The position numbers and the translations under genes were made by a program. The notes under the pieces are model-generated. The model had not been told where the DNA came from and did not search any database. It was given only the letters and a program-made list of their open reading frames with translations. Below, one piece after another: positions 11,201 through 22,935 of a DNA stretch of 64,000 bases. Position 1 is the first letter of the stretch; every line of letters starts with the position of its first letter. Source of the stretch: Zizania palustris (Eukaryota > Streptophyta > Magnoliopsida > Poales > Poaceae); contig JAAALK010000287.1 in the NCBI GenBank assembly GCA_019279435.1, positions 29,016,162 through 29,080,161 of the forward strand, read 5' to 3'.

Positions 11201-14200
11201 CCGTTTGGTTCAGAGACAAAGTAGGATGGGATGGTTTTGTTCTAGTTTTTTTGGATGAGATCGTCCCATCTTGTGTTTGGTTACGAGGGATGTGGATGTT
11301 CTAGTTTTATGTTTGGTTGGTGGGTTGAGAGAAACGGAACTCTGTCCCGGAACCTCCGTCCTGCACCGAAACACCTTCGGCTCGTTTTAAAATATCCGTC
11401 ACATCCCTAAAATCTCCATATTGGAACCTCCGGTCCGTCATAGAACCTCTAGCCTGGTATCAGAGCTTTCGAGCATGAGGTGGAACGAGTTCGTCCCTTT
11501 ATTTTTGTGGGACGAGTTCGTCCCGAATATGGGAGGAATATTCCTTGGTGGGACGACTCCGTCCCACCTGACTCCAAACCAAACAGTCTAACCAAACGCC
11601 CATCCCACCTCGTCCCTCGAACCAAACGCCACCTAAGAAGTTCACTACTCACCTCCAGCCAGGCATAAGACCTTGTGAGCTCATATGTTGCAAAACCACC
11701 ATTATCATTCTGTGAAGGACAAAGGAAATCTATAAGACAAGTCTCCTCTCAAAGAAACATGTATGTGGGATACTTTAAAAAACAATTAAAATACAAAAGA
11801 ATGTGAGAACTATTTACAACAAAACTTCGTGGAACCTCAAAATATAAATTGTAAAGAAATGATTATATGTGGTACATCAATGAGTGTAGTTTGCCATAGT
11901 TCTACATATGTTATCCTAGAAAAGAGTCCAGTGGAGAAGCCATCAAAATTGAATGCTTAGTGCCAACAAAGTAAGGCTGTATGCATTGGTAATTATTCCC
12001 TCAACCATTAAACTGCTACATCAAAGACACTTTACAGTCGTGTTTTTTGATAACCACGTTAACTAAAATCTGAAGGATGTTTTTTCATACACAAGGGTAC
12101 TTGTGTTTTTTTGTTGTTAAACAGGAGTACATTAAATAGGTGGAACACCTAGTACACACTTTCTAAATTTTGATTATCAACTGAAGAACAGCTCTCCAAA
12201 ATTATAACTTTTTAATGCATATTAAACAGGGCTGAGAAGCAAAAAAGGTTTTGTTCATTCAGCATGATGCAAAGATGATATTCTTGCAAGGGAAAAGAAT
12301 ATTTGCTGTCCTTGCCCTAAATGTGAAAAAACACTTGAGAAGATAGATATACGCTGTATGATATTTACCGAACTGCTGCCATGTAGAATATAAAAAGTTT
12401 GAGAATTTCAATACTTCAAGACTTACTAATCACATGGCATATGAAATGTTACCTATGAGGGGTTTACAGTCACCCTTCAATATGAAAATTGATTCAATAA
12501 CCACAGCCAGAACATAATAAAACATTGAAGAGGCTTACCATGTATGACATCAGACAATTGACAGAATCATATAATCTATTAACTTCCACTGCTTCGCCAA
12601 CAATATCTGGAGAAATCTTCGATAGCAATAATGAGGCCTAAGAAATCAAAACAAGAACAAGTGAACTATTTTAAAATAATTATGATGATGACTTGGATAC
12701 TACAGTGTCAATAATACCAGCAGATGAGTACGGAGTACCATGGAACAGAACTAAACTTTACAGATAAGAGAATGCATGATGGTTCTTAATTATTATTTCT
12801 TATGCATACCAAAATGTTTTCTTGCTGGAAGAACAATAGTTCCATGATCTTGAAATAGAAAGGTTACCTTAAGTCCTTCGGCAGTGCAATCTGATATAGG
12901 CCAACCATGATCAACAGTAGAAAAGGGCCATGCACCTTTAGATATGTGGCGGTACCAGTAACTCAAATCCCCAGGGCAGTCATCGATAACCTTTCAAAAA
13001 AAGGCCACAGGTAAGTACTGAGATGACCTTAATGTTGATTGGTATACAGAAACATGCATGTTGCATGTACCTGCGTTTTCCTTATGTAGTCATGTGCAAG
13101 TTTAAGAGTGGGACCGAACTCTTCAATGAGGCCAGTAGACACCATAGCTTGAACTGTGAAAGCTGTGTCCCATAGCTGACTTCCATTATAACCCTACAAC
13201 AGCCAGAAGCAGATTCTCTTATAGTTAAAGCAAAGAGAATACTAGTGTTGCACTTGCACAATTTAAAAATATGCTATGTTAAAGACTTTGCTAGCAGAAA
13301 TAAATACAGAACAACTTAGTTGACAATTGCTGATGCCAAAACAATTTTTCAGTGGCATTAAGAGACTGTAAAGCTTTGTTCGATAAGTTTCTGTCATAAA
13401 GTTAGCAACTTCCTTGAACAAAGCTATGGTTAAAACGAAAAGAAGAAGAAAAGAGGGGGGGGGGGGGAGTGACCTGCATTTTCATGCCATCTTCAGCAAC
13501 CCACAGGTAATCGTGGACTCTTGGAAGGTGGAGTTTAAATGCCTCTGAGTTTGGATCTTCAATCCAGCAAACAAGCATGTTCAATACCTGCATAAAGAAA
13601 AGGTGAATTCAAAATACAAGAACACGACGTGACGCAGCTCAACAGCCAACATGACTGAGTAGTTCAATTTCAGATATTAAAGCATAAAGAGAAGTTTTCT
13701 GATTTTGTTAACATCTCATAGCTACTGAAGAAGGAACAAAAGGAAAATCCAGCGTCTGATGTTTAGTGAACCATTCAAAATAATGCTTCTTTGGCATCCA
13801 TACATTTTTACAGAGGACAATAAGCGGGCTTATTATGGCAGAAGTTTCATGTTTTACCAACCAAAAGCAATATTTCATGAAATATAACTATTGGCATGCA
13901 TCAGGGGCAGAAGAACATTAATGGATTTGCAGCTACAAATGTAATAAACACAAAGGTGTAGCTGGAAATATTTTCAATTCACATAGACTGCTTGAGAACA
14001 GGTAGCAAGGTGGCCACACAAAAAAGGGTTGTGTGAGGACTGAGGAGCCATCATCACTACAATAAATTGGTAATCAACAAAAAAAAGCCGACATATTAAA
14101 CGGGAATGTTGTGAAACACAGTAGTTATGACAGTTCCCTCTACTTGAAAGTTGAACTCATATATTTCATTCAAAGTAGAAAATTTTAAGTGTGTTTCCAT

Positions 14201-17200
14201 AAAATGAAATGATTGCTTTGATGCCTGCAGAGAGAAAATGACAAGAAGAATATATACATTTCCTTTTGTAAAGAACCAATAAATAGCATACTCTATTATT
14301 CTTCAATTTACCTTGTTTACAGGACCAATGCAATTATACCGAGTATTCTCATCTTCATAATGAATATGCTGCATGACATTGTTCAAAGCTTTCTCCCTCA
14401 ATTTGCTCCCAGGCCAACGCAACATAATTGGTTCAACAAATTTGTGGAGAGTTGCCCATAATACATCCTGTACTGAATGGATGTGGATAGTACAGATCTT
14501 CCTACATAGAACCGTAAAAAATCTTTCAGAAAGAACGATACATATATTATTAGACATTTTGCGATAAAATGAGACACATTGGCCAATCTTTTTATTTTTC
14601 TACAATAGCATTTCAAGCCATGCACAACAATAACAAGCATGAGAAACTGAGAATGCATAAAAGCAATCCCTTCAGACTTTACGGAACTTCTAATTTTCAG
14701 ACTAGGTGGAATCAAAGACATGATTTCAACCATACTGATAATCTACCAGGGTCACATTATTTTTTAAAATACTTGGCATAGTTGACTATAATATTTAAAC
14801 TTTCACTGCTAAAAACTATTAAATTGTTTGATTATGGTGAAGAAAAGTCATATGGTTGTATTTCTCATGTAACACACTTCAATAATATTGTATTACTTTA
14901 AGTGTTTAAAAATTTATTGATAAATAAGATCGTGGTCAAAATTTGTACAGTGAAGTCAACAGTGTCAATTATTAAGAATTAAATGGAGTATTATTCAAAA
15001 CAGGCACATATTTTTGCATGTTAATAAGGACTTTTCAATGACTTTGGCCCACTTTGACCTCATAAGATGATCTTTTACCATATTGTCGCAAACTTTGCTC
15101 ATATACATGAATACAAGAAAGGATTGAGCATAAATTAAGAGACCTTAGCACATTGATTGCGAGCCTGGTCCCAATCAACTTCACTGTAGGGTACTTTGAA
15201 AAGTTCTTTCCTTAATTCTGATATGATTGGTGTAACTGGGCCCACAAACCTCTTTCCATAAACATAACACATAGGCAAATAAACCATCCGGCAATGACAC
15301 CACATTCGCCCTTCACAGCATCATAAAACTTATCAGCAAGGAATAACTAACACTAGTCTAATCTACACTGAGCAAAGTAATGAATATATTATCATATACA
15401 TACGATAGGAAAAAAGTATAAATGCCTCCAGGGGAAGGACAACCTGGGTGAACTGGCAGGCAATATGGTAACAACCATAGTTCTGGTGGCAGTGGGTTGT
15501 TGCCAGACCAGTTAAATACACCAAGTACCTTACATAATTAGGGAATTAGAAAGAATTATTACTCTTAAAACCAGGTTAAAACTATTGTAGTAGTTAATAT
15601 ACAATAAGAAGTGTTAATTCCATACCGAAAGCCAAAACTTTCCCCATGATGTTATAAAAGTTGCTCCCCCATGGTCTAAAATCCATTTTCGACCTTTCTC
15701 CATAGCTCCATCACCGCTATCTGGCTTCTCTCCAAGCAATCTCAAAGAAACATATGTCAAGGCTGAGCCAAACATGGTGCTTGGACCCTCAATGTGTAAC
15801 CCCCAGCCTCCATCTTCATTCTACACTTATACATGCACAAGAATATCATTCATTTTGCCAATTGCAATAATGTTTGTATGCGACACTTACCTGATGATTG
15901 TAGAGATACCGCCGTATCTCCTTCTGATGTTCAGATGACAAAACAGTGTTCAATGCTCCGGTCACATACAATGTTATAATCTGAGTATAAAGAAATATAA
16001 TGAGTAACTCTCCCATATAAAAGAAGCATGTGACAGTTCTTTAGTTCTTTTTATATAGGACAAGATTTATGTGCAACTGAATAGAAATGCCACACTTCAA
16101 ATTTTAACGGGTAACTACATTGGTGTTCATATATGGATATAAAACTAGCATGGAGTTAGAAGAGTACCAGGCCTGGCATAAGGAACATGGGACCACCATA
16201 ATCTCCAGGCCAGTGTCCATCATGTGCTTGAAGAGTAGAATAACGGCCAATCGCCCTTTTCAAAGAGGACAATACGGCTTCCCCTGTAACAGCTTCATGC
16301 TCTGCTAGCTTGATAGCTGGAAGGTCCAACTTAAGAGGATTTGCTTTAGCAAACTGCAGTATGTACAAAACAACCGCTTAAGTATCAGGGATGATATTGT
16401 GCGTTGACTAGTGAAAAAGATGTACAAAACACATAGAATTCAGAGCATATTAAACAGGAGCAAATAAGAGAAAAATATTCAGTAGTACAACATTTGAACA
16501 TTACATGTTCCGAAGAAAGATATTACCCTCTAGTCTCTATAATACTAACCATGGTGTAAGTAAGTTAACTCCAGGCATACACAAGTTACCTCTCTCTTTT
16601 TTACTGTTTGCACATGTACTAGGTATTAGGCGTGCTATGGAGTAAACAGTACAGATCGCTGTCATGCAAAATAGACGCAACAATCACCGTCTGCTTCCTC
16701 CTAGAAACTCACAAGAGGCTGAAACATTGCGAACAGTAGTCTGGATTGTTCGTTGCACATTAAAAGCTACTTCGAGTTAAGGGATAGGCATCGTGCATCC
16801 ATCCCACCGGCTCCTTCCTTTCCAGTCCCACAATCCGCATGGTACTCCGGATCATCAAATTTAAGTCCAAGCTACTCGGTGTGCATGCAACCCGGAATCA
16901 ATAATAGTTTGGATAGGGAACACTGAAATTCGAACAAAATAATAATAGAAAAAATCACCAGTGCTAGTTGTTGGGCATTTGGTCTTGCAAGGCATGCTAG
17001 TACTGCTAATTAGTAACATAGATAGCGAAACATTACTGTAGTGGAGAGCACATTAGTGCCGCAACCACGAACAGTATGGCTCGAATTAAACGCGGTATCC
17101 ACATCAAAACCCATCAATAAAGCATGAAAAGAAAAGAAAAGCAGAAGGGGAACGGGTCACCGGTTGGCATCCACCGCGAATTCTCGCACGAAAAGACTAA

Positions 17201-17647
17201 AACCCGGGCAAGTTGCGAGAGACCATCTCCGCTCATCCATCCGCCGCGCATTAAACGGAAATGCAGCGTATCTGCAACCCATACTGAAAGCAGACGACAG
17301 TCACGGTCGATCCTGCTGTCTCATTCGCCGATCCGACCCCACGAGAACCCATGTGCACCAGCACCACGCACGCAACCAGACAAGCAAGCGAGGCTAGGAG
17401 AGGGGGTGGCGGGCGCGGCGCGGCGCGGCGCGGCGCCCCCATTTACCTGGATGCGCATGAGGAGGTCGGCGCTGTGCTTGAGCTCATGGCGGCGGGCGGC
17501 GAACCCCCGTCGCGCGGCTTCGACGGCGGCGAGCTCCTCGGGGTCGTCCGCCGTGGGGTCGAACTCCCACACCTGGCGGCCGACGTGCCCGTTCTTCGTC
17601 CGCAGCCACGGGTCGCCCCCGCCCTCCGCGATCCTGAGCCTCCACAT
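8234..17647 (-). CDS. CAS1: cycloartenol synthase (oxidosqualene cyclase); one frameshift in exon 7
   Basis: This ER-membrane enzyme cyclises 2,3-oxidosqualene to cycloartenol, the first step of plant sterol synthesis. Eighteen exons (minus strand): 17647-17447, 16353-16168, 15980-15891, 15820-15626, 15528-15444, 15310-15144, 14501-14312, 13587-13474, 13193-13071, 12990-12868, 12637-12539, 11709-11653, 10942-10896, 10789-10646, 10559-10382, 9639-9559, 9469-9386, 8350-8234. They total 759 codons plus one extra base. The catalytic acid motif DCTAE begins at residue 484. The residues that set cycloartenol rather than lanosterol specificity (Tyr410, His477 and Ile481 in Arabidopsis CAS1) are all present, in GYNGSQLWD and HGWPISDCTAE. 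Exon 7 is 190 nt instead of 189: an extra base at about 14474 splits YYPHPF from VQDVLWATLHK and gives a stop within about 14 codons. Everything else is intact. Confidence 0.95.
8500..8789. mobile_element. Tourist-like MITE in the last CAS intron (290 bp)
   Basis: Terminal inverted repeats (GTCTTTGTTTGGAT... with TTTATTTTTAGGGACTAAA inside; right end ...ATCCAAACAGGCC) are flanked by TAA on both sides (8497-8499 and 8790-8792). TAA duplication and these ends indicate a PIF/Harbinger-derived MITE. Confidence 0.85.
8877..9140. mobile_element. Stowaway-like MITE remnant
   Basis: CTACCTCCGTTTCATTCATA, partly repeated at about 8920, followed by AT-rich sequence resembles the grass Stowaway (CTCCCTCCGT...) family. 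The matching ACGGAGGGAG end is missing, so it is truncated. It lies in the same CAS intron as the 8500-8789 MITE. Confidence 0.5.
11200..11634. mobile_element. Tourist-like element in a CAS intron (~435 bp)
   Basis: GGTGCCGTTTGGTTC at the left and GAACCAAACGCCACC at the right form terminal inverted repeats, flanked by TAA on both sides. Subterminal GGATGGGATGG also recurs inverted. The interior includes TGGTATCAGAGC at about 11456, identical to a Copia primer binding site, which is foreign to Tourist elements. Confidence 0.8.
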
Positions 17648-17693
17648 CGTTCCCCTCCTCTTCCGCCGCCGAACAACCAACCAAACCGAAGGA

Positions 17694-17738
17694 GGCAGCG
17701 GCAGCGGCAGCGGCAGCGGCAGCGGCAGCGGCAGCGGC
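17694..17738. repeat. GGCAGC hexanucleotide microsatellite in the CAS 5' leader
   Basis: About seven GGCAGC units lie roughly 45-90 bp upstream of the CAS start codon, so they would be transcribed in the 5' UTR. Confidence 0.9.
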
Positions 17739-17769
17739 GGCAAGTGAGCGAATCGATCGGAGCCGGCGG

Positions 17770-17805
17770 CACGTGATCCCCCAAACCACCAGGCCCCAAT
17801 ATAAG
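17770..17805 (-). promoter_or_regulatory. candidate CAS core promoter
   Basis: On the minus strand CTTATATT (17805-17798) is a TATA-like element about 150 bp upstream of the CAS ATG. CACGTG (17770-17775), a G-box core, lies about 25 bp downstream of it, near the expected transcription start. Assignment is by position and motif only. Confidence 0.45.
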
Positions 17806-19062
17806 CCGGCGCGAGCGGTCGGGCACAGACAGGCTGGACTCGCCAGTCACAAGGGACAAAGGCTGTGCGGCCCGGCTCCATATGGTGAGGTGGTGGCCTG
17901 ACAGGTGGGGCCCACAGAGGGGCGGTACGTCTGTACCTGGGCTGGAATGTCTTTTTCTCTATTTTTTTAATATGCGGTTGGTATTCGAATCGGGGAAATT
18001 CAAATCTTCTCGTCGATTTCAAATTACATTTTGTAAAAAAGAGATTTGTTTAGAGTCAAATAAACTTAAGGCCAATAAAGACGTACTAGTGTGATATTGT
18101 CAGTTTCAAAAATGTCGCTAAGTTTGTGATGAACTATTGAACTGATGAACTCAACATTGAAATATATCCACTTTAAGGCTATTCACAGTAGGTATTAATT
18201 ATCATGACATATTAGATTTTTTGCTGATATGATATTAAATTAATTAGAGAAAAGAAGAAAGCAGAGTTATCTTCTTGACGTTGTGCTAACCCGTTTATAA
18301 AACGGATGAAACGAAATGAAACGCCCACTGTAAACCAAATCGTTTCATCGAGTGTATTTTAATTCAGTTACAAAACCCACCACTGTAAATACTCAAATGC
18401 TTTATTCCCTGAAGCCAAAGACTTGTCTCCCTCGTGCTTAACCTCTTACACGTGACAATGAGTAATGCTTTACAAATAATATTGAGATATAACTCCAGTA
18501 CCCCCTTCTTTTCTTGAGGAGAGATGCACAAGTTCCTCAACTGTGATTGCCCTTAAACTGTTCATTCATCCATCTGACCATTTCTGATCTTCCAGGAGTG
18601 ATCATAAGTTCAAGTTCTGAAGCCTGGCAGTGGCACCGGTAGAATTGATCAGGAACAAAAATACAAAGAAATAACCAAGTAGTATAAGACAATTTTACAA
18701 AGATGCTCAATTTTAAGGTATTACATATGCAATTCCATCCATGTTCAATGCTACATACAAAGCTTGTGCAATTTGAGTGAGAGTCCATACTGTTTACCTC
18801 GGAATCTGGCAGAAACAGATCGATCGATCTGCTCAAAATCTCAAGCCATTAGCCATGAGTAGGCTGACAGTAGCAGATTGGCTATTTGTGCTCGATAATT
18901 TCAGAGTTCGGAGTTCAGATTCGGAGAGAGCACTGCTGGGCAGTTTTGTAATTTCTGCTTGCGTCTTCTTCCCCACCAAACCTTATCGGCTTATCTCGCC
19001 TGAACGCGAAAGGCGACGACTTTGAGCTCTTGCAGCGAGGTCCAAGGCTCCAAGCTAACCCC
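17806..19062. other. divergent intergenic region between CAS and MOCS2B
   Basis: Mostly AT-rich sequence with the CAS promoter at the left and the MOCS2B promoter/5' UTR at the right. A minus-strand exon-like segment at 18542-18620 is listed separately. Nothing else recognisable was seen. Confidence 0.5.
18542..18620 (-). other. exon-like orphan segment (C-terminal fragment?)
   Basis: On the minus strand a good acceptor (CACTGCCAG) is followed by an open frame ASELELMITPGRSEMV, then RWMNEQFKGNHS and a stop. Upstream, SRSIDLFLPDSE followed by GTAAAC near 18797 could be a preceding exon in the same frame, but an in-frame TAA lies about 20 bases further up and no ATG is found. It reads like the tail of a real protein that I do not recognise; it could be a gene relic or chance. 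Confidence 0.3.
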
Positions 19063-19617
19063 ATGGCCGGCGACGAGCTTCCAGAGGCGGAGGTGGATGA
19101 GGGCGGCGAGGATCTGGTGGAGATCCTCGACGAGGCCTCGGGCCGGCTGGACATCGCGCGGTACGTGGACCACGTCCGCGACCTGTCGGCCGGCGCCATC
19201 GCCACCTTCGAGGGCACAACCCGCGACCACTTCGAGGGGAGGCGCGTGGTGGAGCTCCGGTACGAGGCGTACGAGGCCATGGCGCGGCGCCGCCTCGCGG
19301 CCATCCTCCGCGAGGCCCGCGCCGCCCACTCGCTGCGGCGGCTGGCCGTGGCGCACCGGCTCGGGACGGTCCCCGCCGGCGAGGCGAGCGTGTTCGTGGC
19401 GGCGTCGGCGGTGCACCGCGCCGACGCGATGGAGGCTTGCCGCTACGTGATCGACGAGATCAAGGCGTCCGTGCCGATCTGGAAGAAGGAGGTGTACGAC
19501 GACGGCGAGGTCTGGAAGGAGAACCGCGAGTTCCTCGACCGCACCGGGGCAGCGGCGCCGGCGGCGATCGGCGGCGGATGCTGCGGGAGCAAGGTCAGAG
19601 TCCAGGGGAGCTCATGA
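19063..19617 (+). CDS. MOCS2B: molybdopterin synthase catalytic (large) subunit, MoaE family
   Basis: With the small subunit MOCS2A/CNX7 this cytosolic protein inserts two sulfurs into precursor Z (cPMP) to make molybdopterin, needed by nitrate reductase, aldehyde oxidase and xanthine dehydrogenase. It is a single exon of 184 aa, with the start chosen at CCCCATGGCC (19063). MoaE signatures are present: AGAIATFEGTTRDHFEGR, HRLGTVPAGEASVFVA then AVHR, and the Lys-rich active-site segment VPIWKKEVYDDGEVWKENRE. The C-terminus ends with GGGCCGSK. The plant orthologue is called CNX6. The gene is intact and very GC-rich, so all other frames are also open; those are shadows. Confidence 0.95.
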   Translation: MAGDELPEAEVDEGGEDLVEILDEASGRLDIARYVDHVRDLSAGAIATFEGTTRDHFEGRRVVELRYEAYEAMARRRLAAILREARAAHSLRRLAVAHRLGTVPAGEASVFVAASAVHRADAMEACRYVIDEIKASVPIWKKEVYDDGEVWKENREFLDRTGAAAPAAIGGGCCGSKVRVQGSS

Positions 19618-20766
19618 CAGCCGCCGGATCGCTATCGGACGGACATGGTGTTCTTCTTTTTCTTTCGACAGAGATGAAAAGGAATTGCTTGTGTGATTCT
19701 GCTTCACTAGAAATTCTGCAAGAAAAATAATGGCGTCGATACGAACGGATTGTGCTATTGTGACCAAAAACTAAAGTGATACCTCACTAGGATGACACTA
19801 AATTTCTGAATATCTTCTTGAATTGCATAATTTTGCAGCTTTGAGGCAATGTGATGATTTTCTTGTGTGAATCAATCATCGATGAAATGCAATGGTTGAA
19901 TCTTTTTTTATCAATTCGCTGAAACTTTCACTGATTTGGTCTGAATTTTCTTGTCATTTCAACTGTCAATTTGATGTTTTGACCTAAATTTCGGGTGCAT
20001 AACGGCATACGGAGTACTGTGCAAGCGCAGTTAGCAGTGCAGTCTCTTACCCAAAGTATGGGAATAAAATTGGATGGACGACGGTTGCACGCCCACCAAG
20101 ATTGATGGTGCGTGGAGCGTCGAGGCATCGGACGGCCGGAGGAGGCGGCGGCCCGGCAACGGGCGGTGACAGCAGAGGTGGCTCGGTAGCGACCGGCGAC
20201 AGCGACGGTTTAGTGCGGGGGCTCCGACGGCGACGGTTCGGAAGTGGCCGACAGTGAGCGGCGGGCGGGGGCTTCGGCGGCGGGTGGCGTCAGTGCGGGG
20301 GCTCCAGCTCTAGCGGCAGGCGACGACATCGGCTCTAGCGAAGGCAGTCGGCGACGTCGGAGTGGGGCGTCCATGCTCCACGCGTCATCTATTCAAGTGG
20401 AAGTGCACGCGGCGCTGCGTGCACCCATTGTTCACTAGATTTTTTTTCAAAGTATGGCCTAATAAAGTCAGCTGCTTTAACAAACTAATCAAAGCCAATT
20501 TTTTCCTTTTCTTTAAAGAATCCTTGGTGCAGCCGGCCGCCACGGCGCCACCTCGCCGGCCACGCGGCGAGCGGCCAGGCGCTTCCAGACTACACGCGTC
20601 AGCTCGCTCGGAGAACTAACCACTGTACCAGCTTGTACTTATCTCTGCCGCTGCAATTTGGCATCCTGCACCGACCGGTAAATCTACCTAGCTGAATCCA
20701 ACCGATTCCAAGAAGAGATCAGAGAACTGCTTGTCTGCTTCAGAAAACCAACCAGAGTGATCGATC
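19618..20766. other. MOCS2B 3' region and intergenic DNA
   Basis: AT-rich 3' UTR is followed by a GC-rich, GGCGAC-biased low-complexity block at about 20100-20440 that opens frames on both strands without recognisable protein. The 5' leader of the next gene starts near 20640. Confidence 0.5.
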
Positions 20767-22147
20767 ATGGGCCACGGCAAGGAGGTGAAGACCAGGCCTG
20801 ATCCGGAAGTGGACGTCCAGGTTGCTGAATTGTTTTGTTTCGATTTCTGTCAGTTGAGTCGTTGGTTGCATTTGTCTCGTGCACCGTGGGAGGAGTAGTT
20901 CTTAAGCTGAGAGGAGAGGTGGACCAATGGTGATGCGTTCAGTTTGTTGGCTGCAGGAGAAAGGCGAGATCTTCTTCTTCTACCGGCCCAAAGTTGGCAA
21001 GGATGAGGCGCACAGCCCCGACGACGTGCAGCGGATGTACATCGTCCTGCGCCCCGAGTCCGGAGGCGACCGCGCGGTGGAGGAGAAGCAGGCGCCCGAC
21101 TCCGGCAAGGAGGGCCTCAAGAAGCAGCAGAACAGTGGCGGCGAAGGCGGCCACGGGAAGGAGGTGTTACTATTTACAGGCACCTAGAGAGTGAGAGTTG
21201 CGGATTTTTTTTTCAGAGATTTTTCAGGTTTGGTTGATGTTGCTGGCTTGCTGCTGCTGTTGATGTTGCAGGAGGTGAACATCGAGGAGCAGCCTCTGCT
21301 CCGGCTGATCGTCATGGGGAAGAAGAGCCTGCCGGACCCGGCGAAGCGCAGCCGGCCATACTGGGGCTACGTCGAACTCGTCACCACCAACATCCAGGAC
21401 ATCAAAGACGATCTCAAAGGAGGTACAGGCACATTCAAAGATGATTTTTTTCTCAGAAATACTCGATTCCAAATCAAAATGTAAACCAGATTATGTCATA
21501 AATGTTTAGTTGATGTGCATCTTGATGCTGAGATCATGAGATGTGTTATGTGATGTGGTGTCGTGGTTTTGCTTTAATTTGCAGAGGAGTACACGACGGC
21601 GACGCGAGGCACGCGCCACAGGTCGGCAGCGAGGGCGCTGGGCGAGGGGGTGTACCGCATCCTCAAGCACGACTCCGCCCGCCGCCGCGGGCACACCCAC
21701 CTCATCTACAAGCTCGAGCTCCCGTCACCGGCGCGTGACGACGAGGCCGGCGAGCCGCAGGAGGCCATGAAAGTGGAGCCGGAGGCATCCTACCTCATCC
21801 AGATCAAGAACCCCGAGCAGCCACGCTCCGGCGGCGGCGATGAAGGGCGTCGGTTCCGCGGGCTGCAGAGCAAGCGCAGGGCGGCGTTCCCGGCGCACCT
21901 GCAGGGTCGGTTCGGGAGCAACCGGTATGCACCGGCCGACCCGCCGGACCTGCTCAACTACGAAGGGTGCGAGTTCCTTCTGATCGCTGCGTCCGACGAC
22001 GTCGAGGAGGAGCTGGGCCTGCAGCTGCAGACGGAGACGACGGAGGCCGAGCATGGTGGCGCCGGTGCCGCGGGTTGCTCGGACCTGGTGAAGTTGTTCG
22101 GCGAGGTGGTCGACGTGAAGCCGCTCCTGAGCGGGAGCTGGGACTAG
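20767..22147 (+). CDS. conserved plant protein of unknown function (324 aa)
   Basis: Exons 20767-20820, 20957-21163, 21272-21422 and 21585-22147 join with GT-AG borders and consistent phases to give 324 aa. The start MGHGKEVKTRPDPEVDVQ is a short charged exon. The core reads EKGEIFFFYRPKVGKDEAHS, PLLRLIVMGKKSLPDP, RPYWGYVELVTTNIQDIKDD, and further on THLIYKLELP and ASYLIQIKNPEQP, followed by FPAHLQGRFGSNRYAPADPP and LLNYEGCEFLLIAAS. A Lys/Gly/Glu-rich insert follows the first block. I see no signal peptide, membrane span or catalytic motif. I recall relatives in other plants annotated only as uncharacterised, so no function is assigned. The regular exon structure and absence of stops argue for a real gene. 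Confidence 0.85.
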
Positions 22148-22190
22148 AGCCACCGCATGATGGATGAAATACATTAAAACTAATAATCTA

Positions 22191-22330
22191 CTAGGGCAGG
22201 AGGCGACCGACCGTCGATTAGCCACGTTCGCTTAGTAAATTAAATATGTTTGTATCATTTATATATTTATATTAATAAATTCATCAGCAGCCTCAAAATC
22301 ATTTTGGAATACATCTGAGATAAAAACCAA
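22191..22330 (-). mobile_element. Helitron-like 3' terminus, copy 1
   Basis: On the minus strand the sequence ends ...GGTCGCCTCCTGCCCTAG followed by T, matching the CTAG-T 3' terminus of grass Helitrons. The next ~130 bp (ATTAGCCACGTTCGCTTAGT onward) are shared with the end at 61667. The hairpin before CTAG is weak here. The element extends rightward, and its 5' TC end was not located. Confidence 0.65.
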
Positions 22331-22935
22331 CCATGGTAAGCATTTTTTGAACTAATCCATACAGAAAAACATGAAGATATATTCTTTTAAAAACTAAAAG
22401 AGATAACACAAAAAACACTATGCTGATAGTTGGCAAGGAGAGATGACTCTACATGATCCTTAATTAAAGTATAGTGACATAGTGTTGCTTTATAACTAAG
22501 CACTTAAAAGACCCACAAGAATCAACAAATGAACATAACTTAGAAAACACACTCACTAATTGTTGTAGTGGAAACATAACAAAATAATCTTCCCTAGTTC
22601 AATGTAATGCTATCACAAAGGAATGTTAAGCCTCCATAGATTAAGGTGTTTTAACATTACTATAAGCCAATCACTCAAACCATTGCTGACCAAAAAAGGA
22701 ACTAGTCGTTAGCAATGATACAAAGGACTAATGGAGACAATTACCAGACTGCTTATCATTCTGTAACGCAATTGACTATCAGCCTATGTCATAAACATTT
22801 AGATCTTGGAACAACGTAAGAAGTAATCAAGACCAAAAACTCAGAAAAAGAAATTTTCCTTAACTGATCTTTATTTGTTAAACATTTTTATCAGGTATTG
22901 ATTACACATGAGTGTAGTTTTTCGAGTCAAACACC

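Noticed and set aside
11340..11480. Complete Copia retrotransposon at the TGGTATCAGAGC motif
   Set aside because: No LTR pair or gag-pol is present; the motif lies inside a small TAA-flanked Tourist-like element.
17124..18022. Long open frames on both strands around the first CAS exon
   Set aside because: They overlap CAS exon 1, its microsatellite and the promoter. Only the minus-strand frame MWRLRIAEGGGDPWLRTKNG is conserved.
18915..19416. Minus-strand open frames of 129 and 141 codons across MOCS2B
   Set aside because: They are GC-rich shadows of the MOCS2B coding strand; no codon pattern or homology supports them.
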